Positions 9,454-18,201 of a stretch of DNA of 64,000 nt are shown here, piece after piece (position 1 is the first letter of the stretch; each line of letters opens with the position of its first letter). This stretch comes from Rhodobacter viridis (GTDB lineage: Bacteria; Pseudomonadota; Alphaproteobacteria; Rhodobacterales; Rhodobacteraceae). The stretch covers positions 1 through 64,000 of the forward strand of contig NZ_QJTK01000007.1 of the NCBI RefSeq assembly GCF_003217355.1, written 5' to 3'. The notes under the pieces are model-generated. The model saw nothing but the letters and a program-made list of their open reading frames with translations. It searched no databases and was not told the origin of the DNA. The position numbers and the translations under genes were made by a program.

Positions 9454-9482
9454 CGCCCCCCGACCGGATCGGGGGGCGTTTT
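9454..9482. terminator. Stem-loop between efeM and the histidine kinase
   Basis: A perfect 10-bp stem (9454-9463 with 9469-9478) closes a 5-base loop and is followed on the plus strand by TTTTC. It lies 12 bases beyond the stop of the leftward efe operon. It is the best candidate for separating that operon from the kinase gene, although the T-run is on the plus-strand side. Confidence 0.55.
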
Positions 9483-9494
9483 CGTTGGGCCGCG

Positions 9495-10298
9495 TCAGCT
9501 CAGGCCAAGCCGGGCGCGCAGGGTGGACAGGTCTTCGGCCAGCGTGTTGACCAGCGCCGAGAGCCGCTTGCGGTCTTCGTCGGTCAGTTTCTCGTAGCTC
9601 GCGAAGCCGTCGCCCTCGCGATATTTGCCAAGCGTGTCATAGACCTTGCCGAAATTCCCCTCGACCGAGGCGACGAAATCGCGATCCTCGACCATCGGGC
9701 CGAAGAGATCGACAATCTTCTTGGCACCGTCGAAATTGCCCTGAAAATCCCACAGGTCGGTGCGGGAATAGCGGTCTTCCTCGCCCGAGATCTTCGTCGC
9801 CGCGACCTCGTCCATCAGCACCGAGGCGCCGCCCACCACCACCGCGGGCGGGAAGGTCAGGCTGTCGATGCGCTTGGCAAGCTCGGTCACATCGGCTTCG
9901 AGCTTGTCGGCGACGGCGGTGACGTGATCGGTCTTGCCCTCGACCCAGAGCGCATATTCGAGCCGGTGAAAGCCGGTGAAGGCCGGGTCCGCTTCGGCCT
10001 TTTCGTAATCATCGGCGCGGGCGTCGATCGGCGCGTCGAGATCGGCGAAAAGCTCGGCTACCGGTTCGATCTTTTCATACGAAAGCCGGGTGGGCGCAAA
10101 CAGCGCCTTCGCCTTGTCGATCTCGCCCGCCTTCACCGCGGCGACGAAAGCCGAGGTGTCGGCCACCAGCTGTTCGGTGTTTTCCGAGACGTAAAGCTTG
10201 TAATCGGCAATCGGCGCCACAAGGTCGAGCGTCGCTTCGCCCGCGGCAAGGGGGGTGGCGAGAGCGGCCAGCGTGGCGGCAAGAGACAGCATCTTCAT
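9495..10298 (-). CDS. efeM: EfeM-like periplasmic iron-uptake protein (M75/imelysin domain only)
   Basis: This 267-residue secreted protein has a signal peptide ending about residue 19 (ATPLAAG). The rest is a single M75 (imelysin/EfeO C-terminal) helical domain with the hallmark HxxE motif at His111-Glu114 (GFHRLEYALW). M75 domains in EfeO-type proteins bind iron or copper ions. Unlike the upstream EfeO, this copy has no cupredoxin domain, so it matches the short EfeM form described beside efeOB in some proteobacteria. It is the last gene of the leftward efe cluster, 15 bases after efeB. Confidence 0.85.
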   Translation of the reverse strand: MKMLSLAATLAALATPLAAGEATLDLVAPIADYKLYVSENTEQLVADTSAFVAAVKAGEIDKAKALFAPTRLSYEKIEPVAELFADLDAPIDARADDYEKAEADPAFTGFHRLEYALWVEGKTDHVTAVADKLEADVTELAKRIDSLTFPPAVVVGGASVLMDEVAATKISGEEDRYSRTDLWDFQGNFDGAKKIVDLFGPMVEDRDFVASVEGNFGKVYDTLGKYREGDGFASYEKLTDEDRKRLSALVNTLAEDLSTLRARLGLS

Positions 10299-10313
10299 CG
10301 GGGTCGTCCTTTC

Positions 10314-11615
10314 TCAGGTCTTTTGCGGAGCGTGGCCGATGGCGTCGATCAGCTGACGGCCGAGGTAATCATCGGGTCCGGGCCCAAAGCCCGGGAGGGC
10401 GAAGAAATAGCCTCCGCCCACGGGTTTGATATATTCTTCAAGGGGTTCACCATTCAGCCGCGTCTGCGCGGCGATGAAGCCATCGGTCAGGCTGGCCTGC
10501 CAGGCGATGAACAGAAGCCCCTGATCAAGCTGGCCTGATTTCGTCACCCCGTTCGAATAGTTGAACGGGCGGCGCAGCATCAGATGCTTGATGCCCTCCG
10601 CATCGCGCGGGTTGGCGAGGCGGATATGGCTGTCGAGCGGCGTCGCCGTGCCCTCGGCGTCGGCGGCGTAATCGGGCACGTCGGCCTCGGTGCCGTGGCG
10701 CTTGTCGAGGGGGGCGCCGGTGATGCGGGTGCGGCCGAAGATGCGTTCCTGTTCCGCAAGCGGTGTGCGGTCCCAGCGTTCGACGAAATTGCGGATGAGC
10801 CGCACCGCCATATAGCTGCCGTCCTTTGCCCAAGTTGGCTCGGCGGCGTCATGCACCCAAAGCACGCGGTCCAGCAGCGCCCCGTCGGCACTGTCGGGGT
10901 TCGCCGAGCCATCGCGGAAGCCGAGGAAATTGCGCGCACTTTCGACGACGCCCGCGGGTTGCGGCGGAATCACGGGCACGTTGCCCTCCTGCTTCCAGCG
11001 CAGCACCAGCTGATCGGGCAGGTTCTTGATCAGATCGCGCAGCGCATGGATGATGGTTTCCTGCGTGTTCGCACAGATCTGGATCGCGATGTCGCCGTGG
11101 CACAGATCGGGGTTCAGCGCGTCGTTCGGAAAGCCGGTCATCCGGGTCAGCTGCACCGGGCGCAGCGCCGAAAGCCACGGATGCGCCTCAAACAGCGAGG
11201 CGCCAAGCGCCAGTGTCACCGTCAGCGCATCGGGGCGCAGCTCGGGGCCAAGGATGCCGCTGTCGGCGGGCGGCAGGGCGGGGTCAAGCTCGGGCACCTT
11301 GCCGCCGCTCGTGAGGAAGGCGATCCGCTCGGTCAGGCGGCGAAACAGTCGCTCCAGATCGGCGGGGGTGTCGACGATCACGTCGAAGGCCGCGACCAGA
11401 CCCCAGGCCGGGCGCGGCGTGACGATGCCCGCCTGAAACCGGCCGAAGGGCGCGATGCGGTCGGCGGCCGAGGTCGTGCCCGCCTGCGGCGCGGCGGTCA
11501 GCGCCGAGGCTTGCGGCGCGGTTTCCGCCCGGGCGCGCCCAAGGCTGAAGGGGCAGGCGGCAAGGCCGAGGCCAAGCCCGCCCAGAACGGCACGGCGAGA
11601 GGGGGAATGGCTCAT
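10314..11615 (-). CDS. efeB: EfeB, Tat-exported Dyp-type haem peroxidase/deferrochelatase
   Basis: The protein is 433 residues from the ATG at 11615, which puts a twin-arginine signal (SRRAVLGG) at residues 6-13. A frame extension upstream is not needed and would bury the Tat signal. It is a Dyp-type peroxidase: distal GFRDGS motif at 232-237 and the proximal haem-ligand histidine in LDSHIRLANPR (His330). In EfeUOB systems the protein acts in the periplasm, where it is proposed to oxidise Fe(II) or release iron from haem. The start lies 1 base after the efeO stop, indicating tight translational coupling. Confidence 0.92.
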   Translation of the reverse strand: MSHSPSRRAVLGGLGLGLAACPFSLGRARAETAPQASALTAAPQAGTTSAADRIAPFGRFQAGIVTPRPAWGLVAAFDVIVDTPADLERLFRRLTERIAFLTSGGKVPELDPALPPADSGILGPELRPDALTVTLALGASLFEAHPWLSALRPVQLTRMTGFPNDALNPDLCHGDIAIQICANTQETIIHALRDLIKNLPDQLVLRWKQEGNVPVIPPQPAGVVESARNFLGFRDGSANPDSADGALLDRVLWVHDAAEPTWAKDGSYMAVRLIRNFVERWDRTPLAEQERIFGRTRITGAPLDKRHGTEADVPDYAADAEGTATPLDSHIRLANPRDAEGIKHLMLRRPFNYSNGVTKSGQLDQGLLFIAWQASLTDGFIAAQTRLNGEPLEEYIKPVGGGYFFALPGFGPGPDDYLGRQLIDAIGHAPQKT

Positions 11616-11616
11616 C

Positions 11617-12753
11617 TCAGGGCTCCAGTCCAAGCGTGGCATTGATCCCGGCCAGGGCATCGGCGGCGGCAGTCAGCGCCGCGGCGGTGGCCTTGTGGTC
11701 GAGCGGAACCGCGGTCACCGCGGCATGAACGGTTTCAATGCTGACCGTGACCTTGGCCGCCTGCGCCGGATCGGCGGCACTCAGCAGCGGGTCGAGCACG
11801 GCGCGGGCACGCTCGAGCGTCTCGAGCCCGGCCGCCAGCAGCAGATGATCGTCGCCCGCATAGGGGGTCAGGCTGTTGGCCGCGGTCGCATCGGCGAGGC
11901 TGCGGGCATAGCGGGCGGCATCGGCGGCGATGCCCTCGGGCGTGCCGTCGAAGGCCTTGACGCGGGCCTGAAACTCCACCGCATCCTTGCTCAGGGCCGC
12001 CGCGACCGGGGCGAGGCCGTCCAGCGAGGATTGGGCGAAGAGCCCGTATTCAAGCCGGTGCAGGCCGGTGAACCTCGGGTCCGCCTCGCGTTTGGCAAGC
12101 CAGGCCGCTTGCGGCGCGATGCGGTTTTGCAGATCGGCCGCCTGCGGCGCCACCGTACCAAGGCTTGCCCAATCCGCCGCCGCTTGCGTCCAGGCGGTCT
12201 TCGCCGCCGCCAGATCGCCCGCGTCGATCGCCTGTTGCAGCGCCTGCGCCGCGCGGGCGAATTTCCCCGCCGCCTTCATCAGCTGCACCTTGCGCTCGGA
12301 CAGCGGCCCGATCAGCTCGCGCAGCGGCGGCGCGGCGGTCTCGGCGGCGCTTTCGGCCGTGGCCAGCACTGTCAGCTTGCCACGCGGATTGGACAGAAGC
12401 CCGCAGGTGATGTCATAGACGCCCGGTTTCAGCCGCTCGCTCAGCACCGAGGAAAACCCGGGCGCGATGTTTTCGCGCTCGGCCACCACCATCACGCCAT
12501 TCAGGATTTCCCATTCCACCGGCCGATCCGAGGCATTGCGGATCAGGAAACTTGCGGGGCCCGCCGGCACTTCGAGCGCCATCGGCTCGCAGGCGGTGGC
12601 GGTGACGGTCACCGGGATCGCCCCCGCGGTTTCGGGCTTGTTTTGCGCCGAGGCCAGCCAGAACAGCGCGACGCCGCCCAGAACCAAGAGGCCGCCCGTG
12701 CCCAGAAGCAGCGGAATGAGGCGCCCGGACGGCGCTTGCGCAGGGGTGCTCAT
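11617..12753 (-). CDS. efeO: EfeO, membrane-anchored cupredoxin-M75 iron-binding protein
   Basis: This 378-residue protein has an N-terminal membrane anchor (residues 12-34). A cupredoxin-like domain follows (about 45-130; Cys55 in ACEPM and Cys117 in ITCGLL), then an M75 domain with the HxxE motif His232-Glu235 (GLHRLEYGLF). Domain order is that of EfeO, which is thought to capture iron in the periplasm and hand it to EfeU. The gene is the second of four in the leftward operon, 4 bases after efeU and 1 base before efeB. Confidence 0.9.
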   Translation of the reverse strand: MSTPAQAPSGRLIPLLLGTGGLLVLGGVALFWLASAQNKPETAGAIPVTVTATACEPMALEVPAGPASFLIRNASDRPVEWEILNGVMVVAERENIAPGFSSVLSERLKPGVYDITCGLLSNPRGKLTVLATAESAAETAAPPLRELIGPLSERKVQLMKAAGKFARAAQALQQAIDAGDLAAAKTAWTQAAADWASLGTVAPQAADLQNRIAPQAAWLAKREADPRFTGLHRLEYGLFAQSSLDGLAPVAAALSKDAVEFQARVKAFDGTPEGIAADAARYARSLADATAANSLTPYAGDDHLLLAAGLETLERARAVLDPLLSAADPAQAAKVTVSIETVHAAVTAVPLDHKATAAALTAAADALAGINATLGLEP

Positions 12754-12757
12754 CGGA

Positions 12758-13588
12758 TCAGGCCTTTTGCGGAAGAAGGGCAGGGGCGGGACGCAGGAAC
12801 AAGGGCAGCGTCACGGCAAGGAAAGCGGCCCAGAGGCCCACTTCGCCCACCGTCGGGCTGTCGTGATAGCCAAAGAGCGCCGAGAGCACGGTGCCAAGGA
12901 TCGAGGCGTTGGGCAGCACATGGCTCAGATCCCAGGCGGGGATTTGCAGCGCGTTCCAGAGCCCGGCCTCATGCAGGCTGCGCAGCGCGCCCGAGAGCAG
13001 CCCGGCGGCGACGAACAGGATGAAGAGCCCCGAGACGCGGAAGAACCGGCGCAGGTCGAGCCGCATCCCGCCCGAATAGATCCCGAAGCCGAGCACGACC
13101 GAAATCGCGATGCCCGCCAGCGCCGCAAGGGGGGCGGCCGGGCCGGGGCTTTGTTCGAAGATCGCGAGCAGGAAGAAGACCGATTCGAGCCCCTCGCGGG
13201 CGACGGCAAAGAAGGACATCGCGATCAGCGCCCAGATCGTGCCCTGTCCGGGCGCGGTGTCGAAGGCGGCGTCGATGCCCCGTTCGAGCGTCGCCCGGAT
13301 CGAGCGCGCGGCGGCGCGCATCCAGAACACCATCCAGACGAGGACACCGACCGCGATCAGGGCGACGGCAGCCTCGAACCCCTCCTGGGTCTTTTGCGGA
13401 AAGCCCGCGTGCAGGAATTGCAACCCCGCGCCGACAAATAGCGACAGCGCAACGGCAAACAGGACACCGACCCAGATCGCGCCAATCCAGGCGCCCCGGC
13501 CGGTCCGGCGCAGGTAAGCGGCGATGATGACGACGACAAGGGCGGCTTCGAGCCCTTCGCGCAACATGATCAGAAGCGGGGCAAGCAT
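12758..13588 (-). CDS. efeU: EfeU, FTR1-family iron permease
   Basis: This 276-residue inner-membrane protein has seven predicted helices and the two REGLE motifs that define the FTR1/EfeU iron permeases, at residues 10-14 and 131-135. The glutamates form the iron pathway. It is the first gene of the operon efeU-efeO-efeB-efeM. An AAGGA ribosome-binding site lies ahead of the ATG at 13588. A -35/-10 pair and a 14-bp palindrome are found 28-67 bases upstream, so iron- or metal-dependent repression is likely. Confidence 0.93.
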   Translation of the reverse strand: MLAPLLIMLREGLEAALVVVIIAAYLRRTGRGAWIGAIWVGVLFAVALSLFVGAGLQFLHAGFPQKTQEGFEAAVALIAVGVLVWMVFWMRAAARSIRATLERGIDAAFDTAPGQGTIWALIAMSFFAVAREGLESVFFLLAIFEQSPGPAAPLAALAGIAISVVLGFGIYSGGMRLDLRRFFRVSGLFILFVAAGLLSGALRSLHEAGLWNALQIPAWDLSHVLPNASILGTVLSALFGYHDSPTVGEVGLWAAFLAVTLPLFLRPAPALLPQKA

Positions 13589-13615
13589 GGCATGTCCTAT
13601 CCTTATTCATTTTGT

Positions 13616-13655
13616 CGGATATTCATGCCGATTAAAATAGTCAAGATATATCTTG
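13616..13655 (-). promoter_or_regulatory. efe operon promoter with palindromic operator over the -35
   Basis: On the minus strand TTGACT (13644-13639) and TATCCG (13621-13616) are 17 bases apart. A perfect 14-bp palindrome CAAGATATATCTTG at 13642-13655 overlaps the -35. A second, imperfect dyad (TCGG at 13615-13618, CCGA at 13628-13631) covers the spacer/-10. The region is strikingly AT-rich. The regulator is not identified: the palindrome does not match the Irr or RirA consensus sequences I can recall. Confidence 0.55.
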
Positions 13656-13746
13656 TCGAGCTTTGCCGGTTTGACCCCGCGACGGCGGCCCCGGGGCTTG
13701 ATCCCTGCACGCGGACAGGGAATGCTGCCGAAAACGGGAGGAACCG

Positions 13747-14892
13747 ATGCGCATCCTGCGATCCCTTGGGCCAGCGGTGCCGTGCGCCGGTCTGCGCGAG
13801 GCCCTGCGGGCCGGATTCGGTGTCTTTGCCGCGCTGGCGGTGCTCAGCCTGTTCCCGCTGCTTCCGCCGCAGGGGCTGCGGCTTGGCTATCTGCTGGTGC
13901 CGCCCTTCGGGGCGACGGCGCTGCTGCTTTTGGCGGTTCCCTCCAGTCCGCTGGCGCAGCCCTGGTCGGCGCTGGTCGGCAACATGCTGGCGGCGCTGAT
14001 CGGCGTTGCCGCCACGCATGTGCCGATCGATCCCGGCCTGCGCGTCGCGGGGGCGGTGGGGCTGGCGGTGGTCGTGATGATTCTGGCCCGCGCCGTGCAT
14101 CCACCCGCGGGGGCGGTGGCGATGATGACGGCGCTGCGTCCCGATGCGGTGGCGCAGCTTGATTTCTGGTTCGTGCTGATGCCGGTCGGGCTTGGCACAC
14201 TGGCGCTGGTGGCGCTCGCTGCGGGCTATGCGCGGTTGACCGGGCGGCACTATCCGTTCCGGCAGTTCGAGGCCCCGAACCCGCATCGCACCGCCGATGC
14301 CGCGCCCCCTGAGCGGCTGGGCCTGACCGAGGACGAGCTGACCGAGATCCTGACCCGGACCCGGCAATCGCTCAACCTCGGGGTCGAGGATCTGGCCCGG
14401 CTCGTTGGCGCGGCGGAATTGCAGGCGGCGACGCATCGCACCGGGCCGATGACCGCGGCCGAGATCATGTCGCGCGATCTGATCACCGTGCGCCCCGAAA
14501 CGCCGCTGACCGAGGTGGCGGCGCTGTTTCAGCGTCATCGTTTCACCTCGCTGCCGGTCGTGGGGGCCGAGGGGCGGTTTCTGGGGGTGATCTTCCAGAT
14601 CCATCTGATCTTGCGCGCGCGCGAGGATGCGCTGCGCCTTGATCGCGGCTTTGCAGCGGCGGCCCGGCGGCTTTTTGATCCGAAGGGGGCGCCCAAGGTT
14701 TCTGCCGCGGATATCATGGCGGTGGCGATCCCGCGCGTGACGCCGCAAACGCCGATCGCGGCGCTCTTGCCGATGATGGCTGATGGCCGGATCGATGCGG
14801 TTCCGGTGCTGCAGGGGCAGGAGATCACCGGCATCGTCACCCGCACCGATCTGATCGCGGCTCTGGCCCGACGGGCCGTGCGTGACAGTTAA
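13747..14892 (+). CDS. HPP-family membrane protein with tandem CBS domains
   Basis: The protein has 381 residues. The N-terminal part (about 15-165) has four hydrophobic helices and the family signature RAVHPPAGA. The C-terminal part carries two CBS domains (about 235-290 and 315-375; AEIMSRDLITVRPETPL and ADIMAVAIPRVTPQTP), which usually bind adenosine nucleotides. HPP proteins have been linked to nitrite transport in cyanobacteria and plastids, but this does not fix the substrate here. GGAGG precedes the ATG at 13747. It diverges from the efe operon and shares its upstream region. Confidence 0.88.
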   Translation: MRILRSLGPAVPCAGLREALRAGFGVFAALAVLSLFPLLPPQGLRLGYLLVPPFGATALLLLAVPSSPLAQPWSALVGNMLAALIGVAATHVPIDPGLRVAGAVGLAVVVMILARAVHPPAGAVAMMTALRPDAVAQLDFWFVLMPVGLGTLALVALAAGYARLTGRHYPFRQFEAPNPHRTADAAPPERLGLTEDELTEILTRTRQSLNLGVEDLARLVGAAELQAATHRTGPMTAAEIMSRDLITVRPETPLTEVAALFQRHRFTSLPVVGAEGRFLGVIFQIHLILRAREDALRLDRGFAAAARRLFDPKGAPKVSAADIMAVAIPRVTPQTPIAALLPMMADGRIDAVPVLQGQEITGIVTRTDLIAALARRAVRDS

Positions 14893-14914
14893 GGGGGGGC
14901 AGCGTCACAAAAGC

Positions 14915-14935
14915 CAAAAGCCGCTTGAAGCGGCT
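14915..14935 (-). terminator. Terminator of tRNA-Glu
   Basis: On the minus strand a 7-bp perfect stem (AGCCGCT/AGCGGCT, 14919-14935) with a TCA loop is followed by TTTTGGCTTTTG. It lies about 27 bases beyond the tRNA 3' end, as expected for an intrinsic terminator. Confidence 0.75.
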
Positions 14936-14961
14936 GTCTCGTCACATCTTGTGGAGAATTT

Positions 14962-15036
14962 TGGCAGTCCGTAGGGGAGTCGAACCCCTCTTCCCAGGTT
15001 GAAAACCTGGTGTCCTAACCGATAGACGAACGGACC
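14962..15036 (-). tRNA. tRNA-Glu (anticodon TTC)
   Basis: The minus strand folds into a complete cloverleaf: acceptor GGTCCGT paired with ACGGACT (with a G1-U72 pair, which is normal for this tRNA in alphaproteobacteria), D arm with GGTTAGGAC, anticodon stem CCAGG/CCTGG around the loop TTTTCAA giving anticodon TTC, and T arm AGGGG-TTCGACT-CCCCT. The CCA end is encoded (14964-14962). An intrinsic terminator follows. Confidence 0.97.
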
Positions 15037-15194
15037 ACCTTTTCGCTTTGTCAGCTGTGCTGCGCGGCGTGAGGGGTGTTTAGGCCAGGCGCAGGTGACT
15101 CGCAAGAGGGTTTTTGCAGTTTTTCCAAACTTTCTTCGCGATCCCTGAGAAAACCTTAAAAATAACAGGAAAACAGGGCCTTGGGGCGGGCGGG

Positions 15195-16937
15195 TCAGGC
15201 GCGCGCGGCATCATCAAGGCGCAATTGCACCTTGGATCGGCCGCCCCAGCTGTCGAGTTCGAGCTTGCCTGCCAGATGGAACCGCCCCGCTCCGCCCGCC
15301 GAAAGCGCGGGTCCAAGCGGGCCGTCGAAGGCGCCAAAGGCAATCGCGTCGAGCTTTGCGCCAAGCCCGTCGCCGAAGCTCAGACGCAGGTGGTTTTCAC
15401 CGATCCGGCGGCTGTTCAGAATCGCCATCGCGGCAAAGGCAAAGCGCGGCGAGGGGGCCGCCTGACCATAAGGACCGGCGCGGTCGAGATCCTCCATCAG
15501 TGCGGGCGTCGCCGCGCCGGGCATCAGAAGGCCGTCGAGCCGCAGATCGGCCGGGCCGCCCGCGCCTGCGCCCTGCCGGGCGAGCAACTCGGCGAGCCGG
15601 GCCATCGCAGCGTCAAGCTGATCCTCGGCCACGGTCAGACCTGCCGCCATCCGGTGCCCGCCGCCCTTGATCAGCAATCCCTCGGCCGCGACCCGTTGCA
15701 CCGCCGCGCCCAGATCGACGCCCGCGACCGAGCGGGCCGAGCCCTTGCCGATGCCGCCCTCGAGCCCGATCACCACGGCGGGGCGGTTCGTCGCCTCCTT
15801 GAGCCGCGCGGCAACGATGCCGACGACGCCCGGATGCCAGCCCTCGCCCGCGGCCCAGACGAGCGGGCCATCAAGCCCCCGGGCCTCGGCCTGCGCCAGC
15901 GCGGCGTCGCGGACCCGGTTCTCGATCTCGCGGCGCTCGGTGTTCAGCCGGTCGAGCCGCTCGGCCAGAGCCGCGGCCTCGGTCGGGTTGTCGGTGGACA
16001 AGAGCCGCGCCCCCAGATCGGCGGCGCCGATCCGGCCCCCCGCATTGACCCGCGGCCCGAGCAGAAAGCCCAGATGATAGGCGGTCGGCGCCTTGTCGAG
16101 CCGCGCCACGTCGGACAGCGCCATCAGCCCCGGCCGCTCGCGCCGGGCCATGACCTTCAGGCCCTGCCGCACCAGCGCCCGGTTGACGCCCAGGAGCGGC
16201 GCCACATCGGCCACGGTGGCCAGCGCGACGAGATCGAGCATGGCCATCAGATCGGGGCCCTTGACGCCCTCGGCCCGCAGCTGCCGGTTCGCCTCCACGA
16301 GCATCAGGAACACCACCGAGGCGGCACAAAGATGACCCAGATCGCCCGGCTCGTCCTGCCGGTTCGGGTTCACGCAGGCCGTGGCGGGGGGCAGGGTCTC
16401 GCCGCCCAGATGGTGGTCGAGAATGACCACATCGGCAGGCGCGGCGGCCGCGACGGGCTCGTGGCTGAGCGTGCCGCAATCGACGCAGACGATCAGCCCG
16501 TGCTCGCGCCCGAGCGCCTGCATCGCGGGGACGTTCGGACCATAGCCCTCGTCGATGCGGTCGGGAATGTAGAGCGTGGGCACATGGTTGAAGGCGCGCA
16601 GCCAGCAGATCAGCAGCGCCGCCGAAGAGCCGCCATCGACGTCATAATCGGCAAAGATCGCGATCTTTTCGCGGCTCTTCACCGCCCGCAAAAACCGCAC
16701 GGCGGCCTTTTCCATGTCCTTCAGCCGATGCGGATCGGGCAGCAGATCGCGCAGGGTCGGTTCCAGAAACCCCGCCGCCTCCTCGGGTGTCACGCCGCGC
16801 GCCACCAGAACGCGGGCCAAAGGCAAGGGCAGGCGGGTCGCTTGTGCCATCGCCTCGGCCAGACGATCGGCCTCGAGGCTGGGGCCGACCCAGCGCCGCC
16901 CGGTCAGCGACGTATCGACATCGAGAAAGCTGTTCAT
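15195..16937 (-). CDS. recJ: RecJ, single-stranded-DNA-specific 5'-3' exonuclease
   Basis: The 580-residue protein has the DHH-family phosphoesterase motifs: FADYDVDG (97-102), VDCG (152-154) and LDHH (173-176). The DHHA1 domain follows with the GGGHRMAAG-type motif (LLIKGGGHRMAAGLT), and a C-terminal OB-fold region. Length and order agree with RecJ, which resects DNA in RecF recombination and mismatch repair. The ATG at 16937 is followed by MNSFLDV and the usual 'RRWVGP' start. No other repair gene is adjacent. Confidence 0.95.
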   Translation of the reverse strand: MNSFLDVDTSLTGRRWVGPSLEADRLAEAMAQATRLPLPLARVLVARGVTPEEAAGFLEPTLRDLLPDPHRLKDMEKAAVRFLRAVKSREKIAIFADYDVDGGSSAALLICWLRAFNHVPTLYIPDRIDEGYGPNVPAMQALGREHGLIVCVDCGTLSHEPVAAAAPADVVILDHHLGGETLPPATACVNPNRQDEPGDLGHLCAASVVFLMLVEANRQLRAEGVKGPDLMAMLDLVALATVADVAPLLGVNRALVRQGLKVMARRERPGLMALSDVARLDKAPTAYHLGFLLGPRVNAGGRIGAADLGARLLSTDNPTEAAALAERLDRLNTERREIENRVRDAALAQAEARGLDGPLVWAAGEGWHPGVVGIVAARLKEATNRPAVVIGLEGGIGKGSARSVAGVDLGAAVQRVAAEGLLIKGGGHRMAAGLTVAEDQLDAAMARLAELLARQGAGAGGPADLRLDGLLMPGAATPALMEDLDRAGPYGQAAPSPRFAFAAMAILNSRRIGENHLRLSFGDGLGAKLDAIAFGAFDGPLGPALSAGGAGRFHLAGKLELDSWGGRSKVQLRLDDAARA

Positions 16938-17012
16938 GGTTCGGGTCTAGCGAAAAAACGAAACGCCCGCCAGTGGCGGGCGGTGCTGCGCCGTTCCGGG
17001 GAACCGCGCCTG

Positions 17013-17063
17013 CTTTTCCTTGGCAAAATACGCGCAGGGGGTGCGGGGGGCGGCAGCCCCCCG
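17013..17063. repeat. Rhodobacter-type palindromic intergenic repeat, copy A
   Basis: Between recJ and glpX: a segment TTTTCCTTGGCAAAATACGC followed by a G-rich hairpin (GGGGGGC at 17045-17051, GCCCCCC at 17056-17062). The same two-part layout, a 'TTTC/ATCTTGNCA-AATA' box plus a G6C/GC6 hairpin, recurs at 29589-29661 and 33006-33064. Confidence 0.6.
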
Positions 17064-17073
17064 TTGATTTGCC

Positions 17074-18039
17074 TCAGCGGATCGGGTTGCGATAGATCAC
17101 CCGGCGCACCGAACCGGTTTTCGACCGCATCAGGATCGTTTCGGTCTCGATGAATTTCGGGTTGCGCTTCACCCCGTGCAGGATCGAGCCGTTCGTCACG
17201 CCGGTCGCGGCAAAGATCACGTCGGCGCGGACCATGTCGTCGCGCGCATAGATCTTGTCGAGATCGGTGATCCCGGCCTTTTTCGCCCGGCCGCGCTCGT
17301 CATCGTTGCGGAACAAGAGCTTGCCCCACATCTGACCACCCATGCATTTGAGCGCCGAGGCCGCCAGAACGCCCTCCGGCGCGCCACCCGAGCCCATGTA
17401 GATGTCGATGCCGGTCACGTCGGGTTCGGCACAGTGGATGATGCCCGCGACGTCGCCATCGGTGATCAGCCGGATCGAGGCACCGGTCGCGCGGACCTCG
17501 GCGATCAGGTCCTCGTGGCGCGGACGCTCAAGGATGCAGCAGGTGATGTCATGGGCCTCGCAGCCCTTCGCCTTGGCCAGCGCATGGATGCGCTCCGACG
17601 GCGTCATGTCGAGGCTGACCACGTCCTTTTCGAACCCCGGCCCGATGGCGAGTTTTTCCATGTAGACGTCGGGCGCGTGCAGGAGCGTGCCGCGCGGCGC
17701 CATCGCGATCACGGTCAGCGCGTTCGGCATGTCCTTCGCCGTCAGCGTCGTGCCTTCAAGCGGATCAAGCGCGATATCCACCGCCGGGCCTTCGCCGGTG
17801 CCGACTTCTTCGCCGATGTAAAGCATCGGGGCCTCGTCCCGCTCGCCCTCGCCGATCACCACGACGCCGCGGATGTCGAGGATGTTGAGCTGCTCGCGCA
17901 TCGCGTTCACGGCGGCCTGGTCAGCGGCCTTTTCATCGCCGTGCCCGATCAGCCGGGCCGAAGCATGGGCGGCGGCTTCCGAGACGCGCGCAAGGCCGAG
18001 CGACAGCAGGCGATCGTTGAAATCGGTGGGGGTGGTCAT
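17074..18039 (-). CDS. glpX: Class II fructose-1,6-bisphosphatase (GlpX type)
   Basis: This 321-residue protein has the GlpX signatures: VVIGEGERDEAPMLYIGE (metal-binding acidic cluster), DPLEGTTLTAKD (lithium-sensitive phosphatase motif) and VYMEKLAIGPG. It hydrolyses fructose-1,6-bisphosphate in gluconeogenesis, and in autotrophic Rhodobacter could also serve the Calvin cycle, though cbb operons normally carry their own enzyme. AGGA precedes the ATG at 18039. It lies downstream of hom in the same direction. Confidence 0.95.
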   Translation of the reverse strand: MTTPTDFNDRLLSLGLARVSEAAAHASARLIGHGDEKAADQAAVNAMREQLNILDIRGVVVIGEGERDEAPMLYIGEEVGTGEGPAVDIALDPLEGTTLTAKDMPNALTVIAMAPRGTLLHAPDVYMEKLAIGPGFEKDVVSLDMTPSERIHALAKAKGCEAHDITCCILERPRHEDLIAEVRATGASIRLITDGDVAGIIHCAEPDVTGIDIYMGSGGAPEGVLAASALKCMGGQMWGKLLFRNDDERGRAKKAGITDLDKIYARDDMVRADVIFAATGVTNGSILHGVKRNPKFIETETILMRSKTGSVRRVIYRNPIR

Positions 18040-18201
18040 GGCATGTCCTGTGCGTTTGGATTGCGCCAGCTAGGCCAGAGGCGCGCCGTTTTGACAAGTC
18101 TGACAGCGCTAACGATCTGAAACTGCGTTCAATCTGTCGAGAGCCGCAGCGGATCACCGCCCGGGTTGGTGCGCAGATGCACCGGACTTGGGCGGCTTGG
18201 G

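Noticed and set aside
14962-15036. tRNA-Glu as an integration site for a mobile element
   Set aside because: No integrase gene or duplicated tRNA 3' end lies nearby. The neighbours are core genes.
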